This document shows, in pieces, positions 1 to 8,929 of a stretch of 64,000 nucleotides of DNA. Both the position numbers and the translations under genes were made by a program. The DNA is taken from NCBI RefSeq assembly GCF_006439055.1, contig NZ_RCZC01000010.1:245-64244 (forward strand), written 5' to 3'. Numbering within the stretch: position 1 is the first letter of the stretch; each line of letters begins with the position of its first letter. Below the pieces are notes generated by a model that saw only the letters and a program-made list of their open reading frames with translations, did no database searches and was not told the origin of the DNA. The DNA is from Sphingomonas glacialis. GTDB lineage: Bacteria; Pseudomonadota; Alphaproteobacteria; Sphingomonadales; Sphingomonadaceae.

Positions 1-40
1 CCGCCTCGGGTTATCCTGAGACGGTTGTGTATGTGTGAGT

Positions 41-64
41 TTGGTTGCGGGGACCCGCAACCAA
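41..64. repeat. perfect inverted repeat
   Basis: Two 11-base arms (41-51 and 54-64) are separated by two bases. The arm reads TTGGTTGCGGG. Its function is unknown: it could be a transcription stop for a gene left of the window or the end of a mobile element. No T-run follows on either strand. The rest of 1-205 shows no gene I can support. Confidence 0.6.
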
Positions 65-205
65 CTCGACTTGCGTCAGCACCGCAACCATATCCTGACC
101 ATACGTTTCGCGGCGGAATCTACCTCCTACAACGCTCTTTTTCGAGCTTCCGCATAGAGCATGAATAGCAAATGCTGGTCGCTTCCTCGGCTCAACACTC
201 GTTCA

Positions 206-345
206 TCAGAGCCAGAAATTAGTGGTGGCGGCGAGCGCTATGGCGGAGAAGAAGACCGTCTGGCTTAGATAGTAGCCAGTAGCGACGCGGCACCAGTCAC
301 TCAGGCGGCTAAACATGATCTCGAAGCGGCTGCGGCTTCGCGCTT
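206..345 (-). pseudogene. IS5-family transposase, decayed C-terminal remnant
   Basis: The minus strand encodes the end of an IS5-family transposase. Readable pieces are RSRFEIMF, then W.RVATGYY in place of the usual W.R..TRYD, then FFSAIALAATTNFWL followed directly by the stop codon, as in intact family members. Only about 45 codons remain. The frame is closed upstream by a stop and by frameshifts, and no DDE residues remain, so the element is dead. It marks an old insertion at this edge of the copper region. Confidence 0.75.
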
Positions 346-824
346 ATGAGTTTACAACCTAGGATTTCATGGTGCTTCGTATGTCAGTCTCGGCGTAGCA
401 GCCTAGCCTGCCATCTGCCCTAACGACACCAAGACTATACCGCCCTCGCCTTTGCCGATCGCCCGTGCAAGGACGTCGCGACTTATGCGCGAACCCTGCC
501 GTTTCGGAATACATTCGTTCGATCAGGCTCTAGTGTCGCATAGTAACGGCTCATTGTTCGCAACCCAACCCTGATGGAACAGGCAAACGGTTCGATCGGC
601 ATGCTCCATCAGGGTCTACCCCGTCTGACAGCTACAGTGTTTCCGTAGCTCCGAACCGGTCATGGTTTTTGGGAAAATGATTTCGGGAACAGTTTGCGAG
701 AGGACGAGGGCAACCAATCGTTCCCGATGGCCGATGATCGCCCAACGCGACACATCGGTCCTGAATGACTTCCCCAATCGATAACGCTGCGGCCCGATCG
801 TCCGGCATCTTAAGGGCTCTGCAA
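346..824. other. unassigned intergenic DNA with one inverted repeat
   Basis: No convincing gene is seen. The short minus-strand frame that runs into the TonB receptor has no family resemblance. An 11-base inverted repeat (ACCCTGATGGA at 568-578, TCCATCAGGGT at 605-615, 26-base loop) could be an insertion-sequence end or a weak terminator for the receptor gene. Nothing else is recognised. Confidence 0.4.
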
Positions 825-3077
825 TTAGAATAGCTGCTCGATTCCAGCGAAAATGCCACGACCACGTGCAAACTGCGGTGTGCCGCCTCCCAATGACGTC
901 CCGTCGCGTAGCTGATACCTTGCATTGAACGCGTTGATCAGGTCCAAGCGCAGGTTGAGAGGTTTGCTGGCAAGACCGGACAGGCGGTACAGGCCGGCGA
1001 TGTTAATCTGGACATAGTTTGGCAGGGTCGCGTCATTGACCGTGCCGCTCGCGCGCGTTGCTCGAACACCGCTTCCATAAAGCATGTCACCCAACAAGCG
1101 TAGGCGACCTAAGCGGTAGGATACGCCTCCCGAGGCAGTTACGGTCTGACTCTGGTCGATCGGAACATAGCGCGTGGCGATGTTGGCGAGGTAAGGCGCA
1201 TCGAAGCGCCCCCGGCTCGATACGATGTCGCGGCCTTCGCTGCGCGCAATGCTGAGATTGGACCATGCGGCGAAGGGACCGTTCGCATAAGTCATGGTGA
1301 ACTCGACGCCTTTGCTGCGCCCCGATGCGAAATTGTAGAACAACTGCTGTGATCCCTGCCCGAACGGAGCGTCGACCAGCATATTGCGGGAGCGCCTGAT
1401 ATAGCCATCAATGCCGAGGCTCAGACCACCGCCCGTTCGTTGCAGGCCAATATCGTAATAGTCATCCGTCTCGGAACGTAGCGGGCCCCCTGCGTTTCCC
1501 CCGCCGCTCTCCGCTAGTGTCAACGCCCCCTGCGCTGCGGGAACGAAATACCGGGCGTATCCGCCGTGCACGTCGATCCCGCCGCCTGGCGACCAAATGA
1601 GATTTAGGCGTGGGCTAAGACGATCGCCACCACCGGTGCCGCTGACGTGATCGAACCGTAGCCCGCCATTGACGACAACGCCGTCGAGCGGTCGCCATTC
1701 GTCCTGCACGAACCCCGTTGCGGTCGTCCGGCGCTCGGTCGAGTGCTCCGTCTCCACTGGAGTAGATGACACAGTGCGGCCGCCATCGAAGCTAATGACT
1801 GCGCCGCTGCGAAGCGTATGTCGCGGGCTTACGACATAGGCCGCTTCGATCTGCAAACCTCCAGTCAGGCCACTGGTCTCGGCCGCCTGAATGAGGCTCG
1901 GCGCGATGCGGTCCCCGACCTTATTCAGCCGCGAATAGCGCGCGAACGCCGATGCCTGCAGCGTCAGGTCGCTGGCCGTCCGCAGAATGCTTGCAAGCGC
2001 GTAGTCGGCATTCTGGGTCTCTGTTCCGTGCGGAGCCGGATCAGTAGCCAGGGCGGGAAGCTGGAAGTGTTCGTTGGAAGTGCCGAGGATCAGCGAAACG
2101 CGTGTTTGGTCATCGATAATCCGATCGAGATAGCCGAATCCATCGAACTGCTCGGTCCTGTCATGCGCGGGGATCGCGCTCCGATCAGGTGCTGACAGTC
2201 CAACATCGTTGTGGCGATAGCTACCCGAGACAAACAGATTCGTTTTCCCGAACGCCCCGCCATATTCAAATGCTGGCTCAATCTCGCTCTGGCTGCCGCC
2301 ATAAATCTCAGCCTGTCCGCCCCGATCGAACACCCCGCTTTTGGTCGTGATATTCACCACGCCGCCTGCGTGAAGCCCATATTGGGCCGGAAGCGCTCCG
2401 GCAACGAGCGTGACGCGATCGACGAAACGCGCGCTTAGGCTTTCCCCCAGGTCGCTCAACCCATCGGGTACGATGACGTTGTTGATGCGGTATTGCAGAT
2501 CGCCCTGCGCACGGACCCGGAGCGAACCGTTACCCGACTGGGTGACGCCTGGTGCTTGAAGAAGAATCTGGGCGAGGGTCGTCGTCTCCCCGCCTGGACG
2601 TTTTTCAATCGCATCGTTGGTCAACGTATAGGTCGAAGCGCCCAGGACTGGATCGACCGCAGCCCGCGCCTTGTCAAGCCGCTCAGCCTGCACGACGATA
2701 TCGCCGACCGGTGCTGGACCATCATCGCCATCATCATCATCGCGCTTGGCGGTTGCAGGTGGAGCGACGGGCGAGGCTGACACGGCGATAGGTATCGACG
2801 GCGACGACGATATGGCAGGCGTTAAGAGTGCTACGGGCGCTTGCGTTGGTGCAGGACGAACAGGTTTGTCGTCATCACCGTCATCGTCATCCCGACGAAG
2901 AGCAGAATTGCTCTCGGGTTTTGCTGGAGACGAAAAATGGTGGCTCGGCCTCTTGGCGGTGCGGACGGGTTTGTCATCATCGTCGTCCCGGGATTGCGCG
3001 GCGTGGGCGAAAGCTGGGGCCAGCGTCGTCAGTGACGCCGATGCGAGTAGCAGTGAGACGATACGCAAAGATGTCAT
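825..3077 (-). CDS. TonB-dependent receptor with aspartate-rich repeats
   Basis: A 750-residue outer-membrane receptor. Residues 1-27 form a Sec signal peptide ending in AHA. Residues 28-122 are unusual: three acidic blocks (D31-35, D63-70, D113-119) alternate with basic KPVR and Pro/Ala-rich linkers. Then comes GDIVVQAERLDKA, a TonB-box-like stretch, the plug domain (about 140-250, with RVTLVAGALPAQYG) and a 22-strand-type beta barrel ending in EQLF. TonB receptors import chelated metals or other large ligands by TonB energy. The acidic periplasmic repeats could bind cations, but that is inference. The gene is divergent from a two-component system 100 bases away, which may control it. The substrate is not readable from sequence. 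Confidence 0.9.
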   Translation of the reverse strand: MTSLRIVSLLLASASLTTLAPAFAHAAQSRDDDDDKPVRTAKRPSHHFSSPAKPESNSALRRDDDDGDDDKPVRPAPTQAPVALLTPAISSSPSIPIAVSASPVAPPATAKRDDDDGDDGPAPVGDIVVQAERLDKARAAVDPVLGASTYTLTNDAIEKRPGGETTTLAQILLQAPGVTQSGNGSLRVRAQGDLQYRINNVIVPDGLSDLGESLSARFVDRVTLVAGALPAQYGLHAGGVVNITTKSGVFDRGGQAEIYGGSQSEIEPAFEYGGAFGKTNLFVSGSYRHNDVGLSAPDRSAIPAHDRTEQFDGFGYLDRIIDDQTRVSLILGTSNEHFQLPALATDPAPHGTETQNADYALASILRTASDLTLQASAFARYSRLNKVGDRIAPSLIQAAETSGLTGGLQIEAAYVVSPRHTLRSGAVISFDGGRTVSSTPVETEHSTERRTTATGFVQDEWRPLDGVVVNGGLRFDHVSGTGGGDRLSPRLNLIWSPGGGIDVHGGYARYFVPAAQGALTLAESGGGNAGGPLRSETDDYYDIGLQRTGGGLSLGIDGYIRRSRNMLVDAPFGQGSQQLFYNFASGRSKGVEFTMTYANGPFAAWSNLSIARSEGRDIVSSRGRFDAPYLANIATRYVPIDQSQTVTASGGVSYRLGRLRLLGDMLYGSGVRATRASGTVNDATLPNYVQINIAGLYRLSGLASKPLNLRLDLINAFNARYQLRDGTSLGGGTPQFARGRGIFAGIEQLF

Positions 3078-3177
3078 TGAAAGCCCGTGCCGCTAGAAGG
3101 AAGGTCTTCAGGGCCTGTGGCGGTGTTCGTTTAAGGCAGTTTTATAGACGGCCGAACTGTCCCGGCGGAGAAATTAA

Positions 3178-3858
3178 ATGCGCGTACTAGTGGTGGAGGA
3201 CGAGCCGCGAATGGCCGAACTGATCGTCGGCATCATAGATCGGGCGGGGTTTGTCGCTGATACCGTGCCTGGCGTGGCGGACGCAGATCATGCCCTGGAA
3301 TTCCTTCCCTACGATGCGGCTGTGCTGGACCTCGGCTTGGCCGATGGCGACGGCCTGACGCTGCTGGCCCGGTTACGTGCTCGGCGGTCAGGCCTGCCGG
3401 TGCTCGTGCTGACAGCGCGTGACACGCTCGATGATCGCGTCGCCGGGCTTGATGCCGGCGCGGACGATTATCTGATCAAGCCATTTGCCGGCGCTGAACT
3501 CGTCGCCCGATTGAAGGCGTTGCTGCGGCGACCTGGCCATTCGCTGGGCGTGATGCTTGAAGCAGGAACACTGACGTTCGATACGATCGGGCGGGAAGCC
3601 AGAGCGGGCGGCACGGCCTTGCCCCTAGCGCGTCAGGAACTGGCAATTCTCGAGCATTTGTTGCGTCGCTTCGGCCGCGTAGTGCCAAAGGCGCTCCTTG
3701 AAGAAAAGCTCTATGGCGACGGCGGCGAGCTGGAATCGAACGCGATCCCGGTTCATGTCCATCATCTGCGAAAAAAGCTTTTCGACGCGGGTGCCGGGTG
3801 CACGATCCACACCGTTCGTGGGGTCGGCTATTTTCTAACGGATGGTATTACGGAGTGA
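3178..3858 (+). CDS. OmpR/PhoB-family response regulator
   Basis: A 226-residue DNA-binding response regulator. The receiver domain (1-115) has the acidic pocket VEDEP, phospho-acceptor Asp51 in AAVLDLGL, the LTARD switch region and the KPF lysine. A winged-helix DNA-binding domain (about 125-222) ends in the typical HTVRGVGYFL. The stop codon overlaps the GTG start of the downstream kinase (GTGA), so the two are translationally coupled. The divergent TonB receptor and the downstream cation transporter suggest a metal or envelope stimulus. Metal-response regulators such as CusR and CzcR belong to this family, but the signal is not identifiable here. Confidence 0.92.
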   Translation: MRVLVVEDEPRMAELIVGIIDRAGFVADTVPGVADADHALEFLPYDAAVLDLGLADGDGLTLLARLRARRSGLPVLVLTARDTLDDRVAGLDAGADDYLIKPFAGAELVARLKALLRRPGHSLGVMLEAGTLTFDTIGREARAGGTALPLARQELAILEHLLRRFGRVVPKALLEEKLYGDGGELESNAIPVHVHHLRKKLFDAGAGCTIHTVRGVGYFLTDGITE

Positions 3859-4889
3859 AGCTGTTTCGGAAGGGTTCGTTGGAAGGACGCTTGGTCGGAC
3901 GGCTCGCCGCGTTGAGCATCGTCGCCATGGTCGTCGGCTTCGCCGGGTTGGTGATCAAGGCCTACCGGATTGCCCATGGGCTCTCCGAGGAGGGGCAAGC
4001 AGACGTATTCGTCGAAGAATTCATGAAGGAGGCTGCCTGGAGCTTTCCGCTTTTTGCCGCCGTCGTACTTGCGACGGTTGTCGTGACAGTGCGGACCAGC
4101 CTCGCGCCGCTCAAACAGGCATCTAATCGTGCAAGCCGGATCGACCCTACTTCGCCTGGGGTGAGGCTCGACAATGTCGGCGTACCAAACGAATTGCTAT
4201 CGCTGGTCGCAGCGATCAACGAGGCGCTGGACCGGCTTGAGCGCGGGTTCGAGACGCAGCGCCGCTTCACCGGGGATGCCGCGCACGAGCTGCGCACGCC
4301 GCTCGCCATTTTGACGTCCGGGTTGGAAGCAATGCCGGAGAGTGACGAGGTGCGCCGCCTCCGTCAGGACGTGATGCGGATGACGCGGCTGGTGGAGCAG
4401 CTCCTTCGGATCGCACGGCTCGACGCCCTGCCGATCGACACGCGCCCCACGGTCGACCTGGGAGAAATCACAACAGCAGTGGTCGAGCAGCTTGCGCCAT
4501 GGGCGGTAGGATTGGGGTGCACGATCGCGTTGGAGCCACCACCTGCGCCCATTGTAATCTCGGGCGATGCCGATGCACTTGCCAGCGCGGTCCGCAATCT
4601 GATTGAGAATGCGGTTCATCACACGTTGGCCGGGACCGAAGTGGTCGTTGCGGTCAATGCTCCGGCACAGGTTCGCGTGACTGACCATGGACCCGGAATT
4701 CCTGAATCTGACCGCGCAAACGTGTTTTCGCGTTTCTGGCGAGCGCCCGGCCAAGCACGAACCGGAGCCGGTCTTGGCTTGGCGATCGTAGCGCAGGTCG
4801 CACACGCGCATCGCGGTAGCATTGGGATTGAAGATGGACCGCAAGCGGGCGCGAATTTTGTTCTGAACCTGAAGCCGAGCAGCCAGTAA
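3855..4889 (+). CDS. sensor histidine kinase
   Basis: A membrane histidine kinase of about 344 residues when started at the GTG that overlaps the regulator stop. A longer in-frame start at 3798 would lie inside the regulator gene. Two membrane segments near the N-terminus flank a very short periplasmic loop. A HAMP-like linker follows, then the H-box FTGDAAHELRTPLAIL, the N-box NLIENAVHH, the G1 box DHGPGIP and the G2 box GAGLGLAIV. It should phosphorylate the partner regulator encoded just upstream. The loop of only about 25 residues between the membrane segments suggests sensing within or close to the membrane rather than a large ligand domain. Confidence 0.9.
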   Translation: MKLFRKGSLEGRLVGRLAALSIVAMVVGFAGLVIKAYRIAHGLSEEGQADVFVEEFMKEAAWSFPLFAAVVLATVVVTVRTSLAPLKQASNRASRIDPTSPGVRLDNVGVPNELLSLVAAINEALDRLERGFETQRRFTGDAAHELRTPLAILTSGLEAMPESDEVRRLRQDVMRMTRLVEQLLRIARLDALPIDTRPTVDLGEITTAVVEQLAPWAVGLGCTIALEPPPAPIVISGDADALASAVRNLIENAVHHTLAGTEVVVAVNAPAQVRVTDHGPGIPESDRANVFSRFWRAPGQARTGAGLGLAIVAQVAHAHRGSIGIEDGPQAGANFVLNLKPSSQ

Positions 4890-4970
4890 ACCAAGCGTCG
4901 CTCGTCACCGCTGAAGAGCCATGATTTTAAAACCCGCCCGGCACTCGGGCAAGCTCTCGGTGGAGGAAGC

Positions 4971-5564
4971 ATGAAAACGCCTATGTCGCCAGGTCTATGC
5001 CGCGCCGTGCGAACGGTCGCGCTGCTCAACCTTGGCTATTTCGGAATTGAGTTCGCTGTCGCGCTGACCATCGGTTCGGTGTCGCTGTTCGCCGATAGCG
5101 TCGATTTCCTTGAAGACACATCGGTCAACCTGCTCATCCTCGTCGGGCTGCGGTGGGCTGCGCGATCACGTGCGAAGCTCGGCATGGCACTGGCGGGCAT
5201 TCTGCTCGTGCCGGGCATAGCAACACTATGGATGGCTTGGTCGAAGTTCACTGTGTCCACCGCGCCCAATCCGGTCCCCCTGACGCTTACCGGCCTGGGC
5301 GCGCTTGCGGTCAACTTGACCTGTGCCTTCATGCTCTCCCGCTTCCGCCATCATAGCGGAAGTTTGACGCGGGCGGCGTTCCTGTCAGCGCGCAACGATG
5401 CGTTCGCCAACGTGGCGATCATCGCGGCCGGCTTGGTCACAGCTACGGTCTGGCGCTCTGCCTGGCCTGACCTGATTGTGGGGCTTGCTATTGCCCTAAT
5501 GAACATGGACGCAGCGAAAGAGGTTTGGGAAGCTGCTCGCGAGGAGCATCGCGCCACTACATAA
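4971..5564 (+). CDS. CDF-type cation transporter, short form
   Basis: A 197-residue membrane protein resembling the transmembrane part of cation diffusion facilitators. SLFADSVDFLEDT in helix II and ARNDAFANVAII in helix V carry the Asp residues typical of CDF metal sites. Five to six hydrophobic helices are visible. The C-terminal cytoplasmic domain of classical CDF proteins (total about 300 residues) is missing, as in some short family members. A good Shine-Dalgarno (GGAGGAAG) precedes the ATG. It follows the two-component genes by 81 bases on the same strand, so co-regulation is likely. Substrate (Zn, Co, Fe or other) is undetermined. Confidence 0.8.
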   Translation: MKTPMSPGLCRAVRTVALLNLGYFGIEFAVALTIGSVSLFADSVDFLEDTSVNLLILVGLRWAARSRAKLGMALAGILLVPGIATLWMAWSKFTVSTAPNPVPLTLTGLGALAVNLTCAFMLSRFRHHSGSLTRAAFLSARNDAFANVAIIAAGLVTATVWRSAWPDLIVGLAIALMNMDAAKEVWEAAREEHRATT

Positions 5565-5869
5565 TCGCTTGGACCACCTGCATCGGTTGATTGCTGTACG
5601 TATCCGGTGCCGAGAGTTTCCATTTTCATGTTTGCTGACGGGTTTGGAAAGCCGTTCGCGTTCCTAAAACTCGATCCCATTCGAGAATGCCTCGGCCTTC
5701 CGATTTGGCGGCCCTGATCGAGAAAACCCGTCTTGGCGATTTGCTGGCCAATTGCTCGCTGAGCTGTCGTCACCAGCCTATCCGCCACGCCGCTACCACG
5801 AAGGTCTTTTTAAACAGGCTCGTTCGGTTTTGACCCTGGGGGCGGTCGAGTAACTCTTAGCCGTATGAA
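5565..5869. other. intergenic region between convergent genes
   Basis: About 300 bases between the CDF gene and cueR, which converge here. No supported gene is seen. The frames that cross it are shadows of the CDF gene. No strong terminator hairpin with a T-run was found. Confidence 0.5.
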
Positions 5870-6253
5870 CTATTCGGCCAAATGTTCGATGATAGGGCAA
5901 TCGGGGCGATCATCCCCGTGACAGGACTGAGCAAGTTCAGTGAGTGATCGGCGCATGGCTTCCAGGGCGCGGACCTTGCGGCCCAGTTCGGCAGCGCGCG
6001 ATTGCGCCAAGGCCTTTACTTCGGCGCTCGACCGCGCCCGATCAGACCAAAGCCCGAGCAGCGTTCGGATCTCCTCGATCGGAAACCCGAGGTCGCGAGC
6101 ATTTGCAATGAAACGAAGGCGATGAACGTCGGCATCCGAATAGTCCCGGTAGCTCCCGCGCCGCGGTGGCGCTGGCACCAAACCGATCTTCTCGTAATGG
6201 CGGATCATGCGCTGCGAGACGCCGCTGGCATCCGATGCCACCCCGATGTTCAT
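5870..6253 (-). CDS. cueR: CueR-type MerR copper regulator
   Basis: A 127-residue MerR-family regulator. The helix-turn-helix is at 1-40 (GVSQRMIRHYEKIGL), followed by the wing and a dimerisation coiled coil (about 75-108). The metal loop has Cys111 and Cys119 in CHGDDRPDCPI, the spacing of Cu(I)/Ag(I)/Au(I) sensors such as CueR. The start overlaps the stop of the copA ATPase gene (ATGA), so regulator and target are one transcript with the pump first. That order gives positive autoregulation through the copA promoter near 8780-8808. The family assignment is strong; the exact metal is inferred from the neighbours. Confidence 0.93.
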   Translation of the reverse strand: MNIGVASDASGVSQRMIRHYEKIGLVPAPPRRGSYRDYSDADVHRLRFIANARDLGFPIEEIRTLLGLWSDRARSSAEVKALAQSRAAELGRKVRALEAMRRSLTELAQSCHGDDRPDCPIIEHLAE

Positions 6254-8751
6254 AGCTTCACCGTGTTCAACCGCAGCGCGTTGAGGACCACGGTGAGGGA
6301 CGAGAGCGCCATCGCCGCGCCAGCCAGCATCGGCGAGAGCAGAATGCCAGCCACGGGGTAGAGCACCCCGGCCGCGACGGGCACGCCGATCCCGTTGAAC
6401 AGGAACGAGAAGAACAGGTTCTGGCGGATATTCCGCATCGTCGCGTGCGCGAGCTTGCGCGCCCGTACAATGGCTGAGAGATCGCCGCGCGTGAGCGTTA
6501 TGCCGGCGCTTTCGATCGCCACGTCCGTTCCCGTGCCCATCGCCAGGCCTACATCAGCGGCTGCAAGAGCGGGAGCATCGTTGATGCCGTCGCCAGCCAT
6601 CGCGACTTTGGCACCGCTCGCCTTCAGCTCGCCGATAATTCGCACCTTGTCCTCCGGGCGCAGACCGGCGCGCACGTCATCGAGTCCGCCGACGGCGCGG
6701 CCGACCGCATCGGCAGTCGTTTGATTGTCACCGGTCAGCATAATGACGCGGAGGCCCTGCTGGCGGAGTGCGGCAATCGCCTCTTCGGCGTTGGCGCGGA
6801 CCGGATCGGCGACCGCGAGCAGGCCGGCAAGAGCGCCATCGATCGCCACCAAGATTACGCCTGCACCCTCGCCACGATGACGATCGGCATCGGCATCGAG
6901 CACCTTAGAATCAGCGCCGATCCGGCTCATTTGCACGGCGTTCCCGATCACGACCGAACAGCCATTGACCTTGGCGCTGACCCCTAGACCGGTTTGCGAG
7001 GCGAAGTCCGTGACCGTGCCGAGCTGCAATTCTCGATCATTGGCGGCAACGACGATCGCGTGTGCGAGCGGGTGTTCGGATTGCCCTTCGACGGCCGCAG
7101 CAAGCGCTAGCAGGTCGTTCTCTACGATGGTGCCGATCGTCTGGACCGCGATGAGCTTAGGCTTGCCTTCCGTGAGCGTGCCCGTCTTGTCGATGACCAG
7201 TGTATCAACTTTTTCTAGCCCCTGTAGCGCTTCCGCGTTCTTCACCAGAACGCCGGCCTGAGCCCCGCGGCCCGTCCCGACCATGATCGACATGGGCGTA
7301 GCGAGACCCAGCGCGCAGGGGCAGGCGATGACGAGCACGGCAATGGCATTGAGCATAGCGTGGCCCATGCGCGGCTCAGGACCGACCAGCGACCACACCA
7401 CGAACGTCGCGATAGAAACCAGCACGACCAACGGCACGAACCAGCCAGACACCTGATCGGCGACTGCCTGGATCGGGGCACGGCTGCGCTGCGCGTCCGC
7501 GACCATGCGGACGATCCGCGCCAGCATCGTATCCGAGCCGACCGCGCGGGCTTCCATGACGAGGCTGCCCGTGCCGTTGACCGTTCCACCCGTGACGGCC
7601 GCCTCGACCTCCTTGAGGACAGGGGCAGGCTCGCCGGTGAGCATGGATTCATCGACCGAGGAGCGTCCCTCAACCACCACGCCGTCAACCGGGATCGCAT
7701 CCCCGGGACGAACGCGTAGCCGATCACCGGCCGCCACGTCGGCAAGGCTGACTTCCTCCTCGGACCCGTCCGATCGCACCCGGCGCGCCGTCTTGGGGGC
7801 AAGATCCATGAGGGCGCGGATCGCGCGTCCCGTCGCCGCTCTGGCACGCAGTTCAAGGACCTGTCCGAGCAGCACCAGCGCCACCACTACCCCGGCCGCC
7901 TCGTAATAGACCGGGACCACACCACCGTGCATGCGGAAGGTCGGGGGGAAGATGCCAGGCGCGATCGTCGCGACCAGGCTGTAAAGGAAGGCAGTGCCGA
8001 CCCCGATCGAGATCAGCGTAAACATATTGAGATGGCGGGTGCGAAGCGAGGTCCATCCTCGCTGAAAAAACGGCAAGCCTGCCCACAGTACGATCGGTGC
8101 GCTGAGCGCGAGCTGTACCCAAGGCGATGCGGCAGGACTGACCACATGGACGCCGAGCATTTCTGCGACCATCGAGATCGCCAGCAGCGGCACGGCGAGC
8201 ACGCCCGCCACCCACAGCCGACGCGTGAAATCGACCAGCTCGGGATTAGGCCCATCATCGAGCGACGGTTCTTCCGGTTCGAGCGCCATGCCGCAAATCG
8301 GACACGTTCCCGGTCCCTCCTGACGGATTTGCGGGTGCATGGGACACGTCCAGATAGCCCCCGGCGTCGCCGTTGGCGCAGGCTTCGGCTTGTCGCCGAG
8401 ATAGGCGTCAGGGTTGGCGACGAATTTGGTCCGGCAACCGGCGCTGCAAAAATGATAGGTTTGGCCGGCGTGCTCGGCATGATGCGCCGTTTTCGCCGGA
8501 TCGACCGTCATGCCGCACACCGGGTCCGTAACCGTCGCTGCGCCTTCAGAGACCTTGTCGCCAGCGCAGCAACCTCCAGCCTGAGGGTGACGCTCGTCGT
8601 TTTTCGCCGTCTCGGGAGGCCCCTCAGCCGCTCCACCCGAGCAGCAGGCCGCTGGCGCGGGAGAGACAGTCGCGGCCGCAGGCTCCGTGGTACTCTGCCC
8701 GGAACAGCCGCACCCGCTGGCTTGAGACGTATGGGAATGAGGGTCGTTCAT
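6250..8751 (-). CDS. copA: copper-exporting P1B-type ATPase
   Basis: An 833-residue Cu(I)-type P1B ATPase of the inner membrane. The first 75 residues are rich in Cys pairs (CGC, CC, CC) with no classical HMA domain. A YHS domain follows (DPVCGMTVDP to about residue 117), then a heavy-metal-binding module (TCPMHPQI ... CPICGMALEP, about 134-158). The ATPase core has CPCALGLATP in the metal helix, phosphorylation site DKTGTLTEGKP, the SEHPL motif of the nucleotide domain and GDGINDAPALAAADVG. It pumps cytosolic copper to the periplasm. The name copA is also used for the multicopper oxidase at 11702. It is co-transcribed with cueR and preceded by a MerR-type promoter. Confidence 0.95.
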   Translation of the reverse strand: MNDPHSHTSQASGCGCSGQSTTEPAAATVSPAPAACCSGGAAEGPPETAKNDERHPQAGGCCAGDKVSEGAATVTDPVCGMTVDPAKTAHHAEHAGQTYHFCSAGCRTKFVANPDAYLGDKPKPAPTATPGAIWTCPMHPQIRQEGPGTCPICGMALEPEEPSLDDGPNPELVDFTRRLWVAGVLAVPLLAISMVAEMLGVHVVSPAASPWVQLALSAPIVLWAGLPFFQRGWTSLRTRHLNMFTLISIGVGTAFLYSLVATIAPGIFPPTFRMHGGVVPVYYEAAGVVVALVLLGQVLELRARAATGRAIRALMDLAPKTARRVRSDGSEEEVSLADVAAGDRLRVRPGDAIPVDGVVVEGRSSVDESMLTGEPAPVLKEVEAAVTGGTVNGTGSLVMEARAVGSDTMLARIVRMVADAQRSRAPIQAVADQVSGWFVPLVVLVSIATFVVWSLVGPEPRMGHAMLNAIAVLVIACPCALGLATPMSIMVGTGRGAQAGVLVKNAEALQGLEKVDTLVIDKTGTLTEGKPKLIAVQTIGTIVENDLLALAAAVEGQSEHPLAHAIVVAANDRELQLGTVTDFASQTGLGVSAKVNGCSVVIGNAVQMSRIGADSKVLDADADRHRGEGAGVILVAIDGALAGLLAVADPVRANAEEAIAALRQQGLRVIMLTGDNQTTADAVGRAVGGLDDVRAGLRPEDKVRIIGELKASGAKVAMAGDGINDAPALAAADVGLAMGTGTDVAIESAGITLTRGDLSAIVRARKLAHATMRNIRQNLFFSFLFNGIGVPVAAGVLYPVAGILLSPMLAGAAMALSSLTVVLNALRLNTVKL

Positions 8752-8777
8752 GGCGTGAGACTCCTTCTACCCGAGGG

Positions 8778-8808
8778 CATGTAGGGTCTAACATCGTGTC
8801 AAGGTCAA
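8778..8808 (-). promoter_or_regulatory. MerR/CueR-type promoter of copA-cueR
   Basis: On the minus strand a -35 TTGACC (8808-8803) and a -10-like TACATG (8783-8778) are separated by 19 bases, the overlong spacer that MerR-family activators correct by twisting DNA. A second TTGACA lies inside the spacer, where CueR would bind. The dyad is imperfect. The element lies 27 bases upstream of the copA start. CueR control is inferred from the position and the linked cueR gene. Confidence 0.65.
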
Positions 8809-8929
8809 GCCCGCCTACCTAGACTCTACGCGGCCGGGGTCGGTTGCCCTTGGAAACAAACGGCAGTGGTCCGCCGATTGATCCATCGGAGCAGGAGGCC
8901 GGGAGCCACGAGGACCGCCCGGCCGATCC

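Noticed and set aside
2671..3096. Plus-strand frames rich in Ser opposite the TonB receptor N-terminus
   Set aside because: They mirror the Asp-codon repeats (GAT/GAC read as ATC/GTC/TCA) of the real minus-strand gene.
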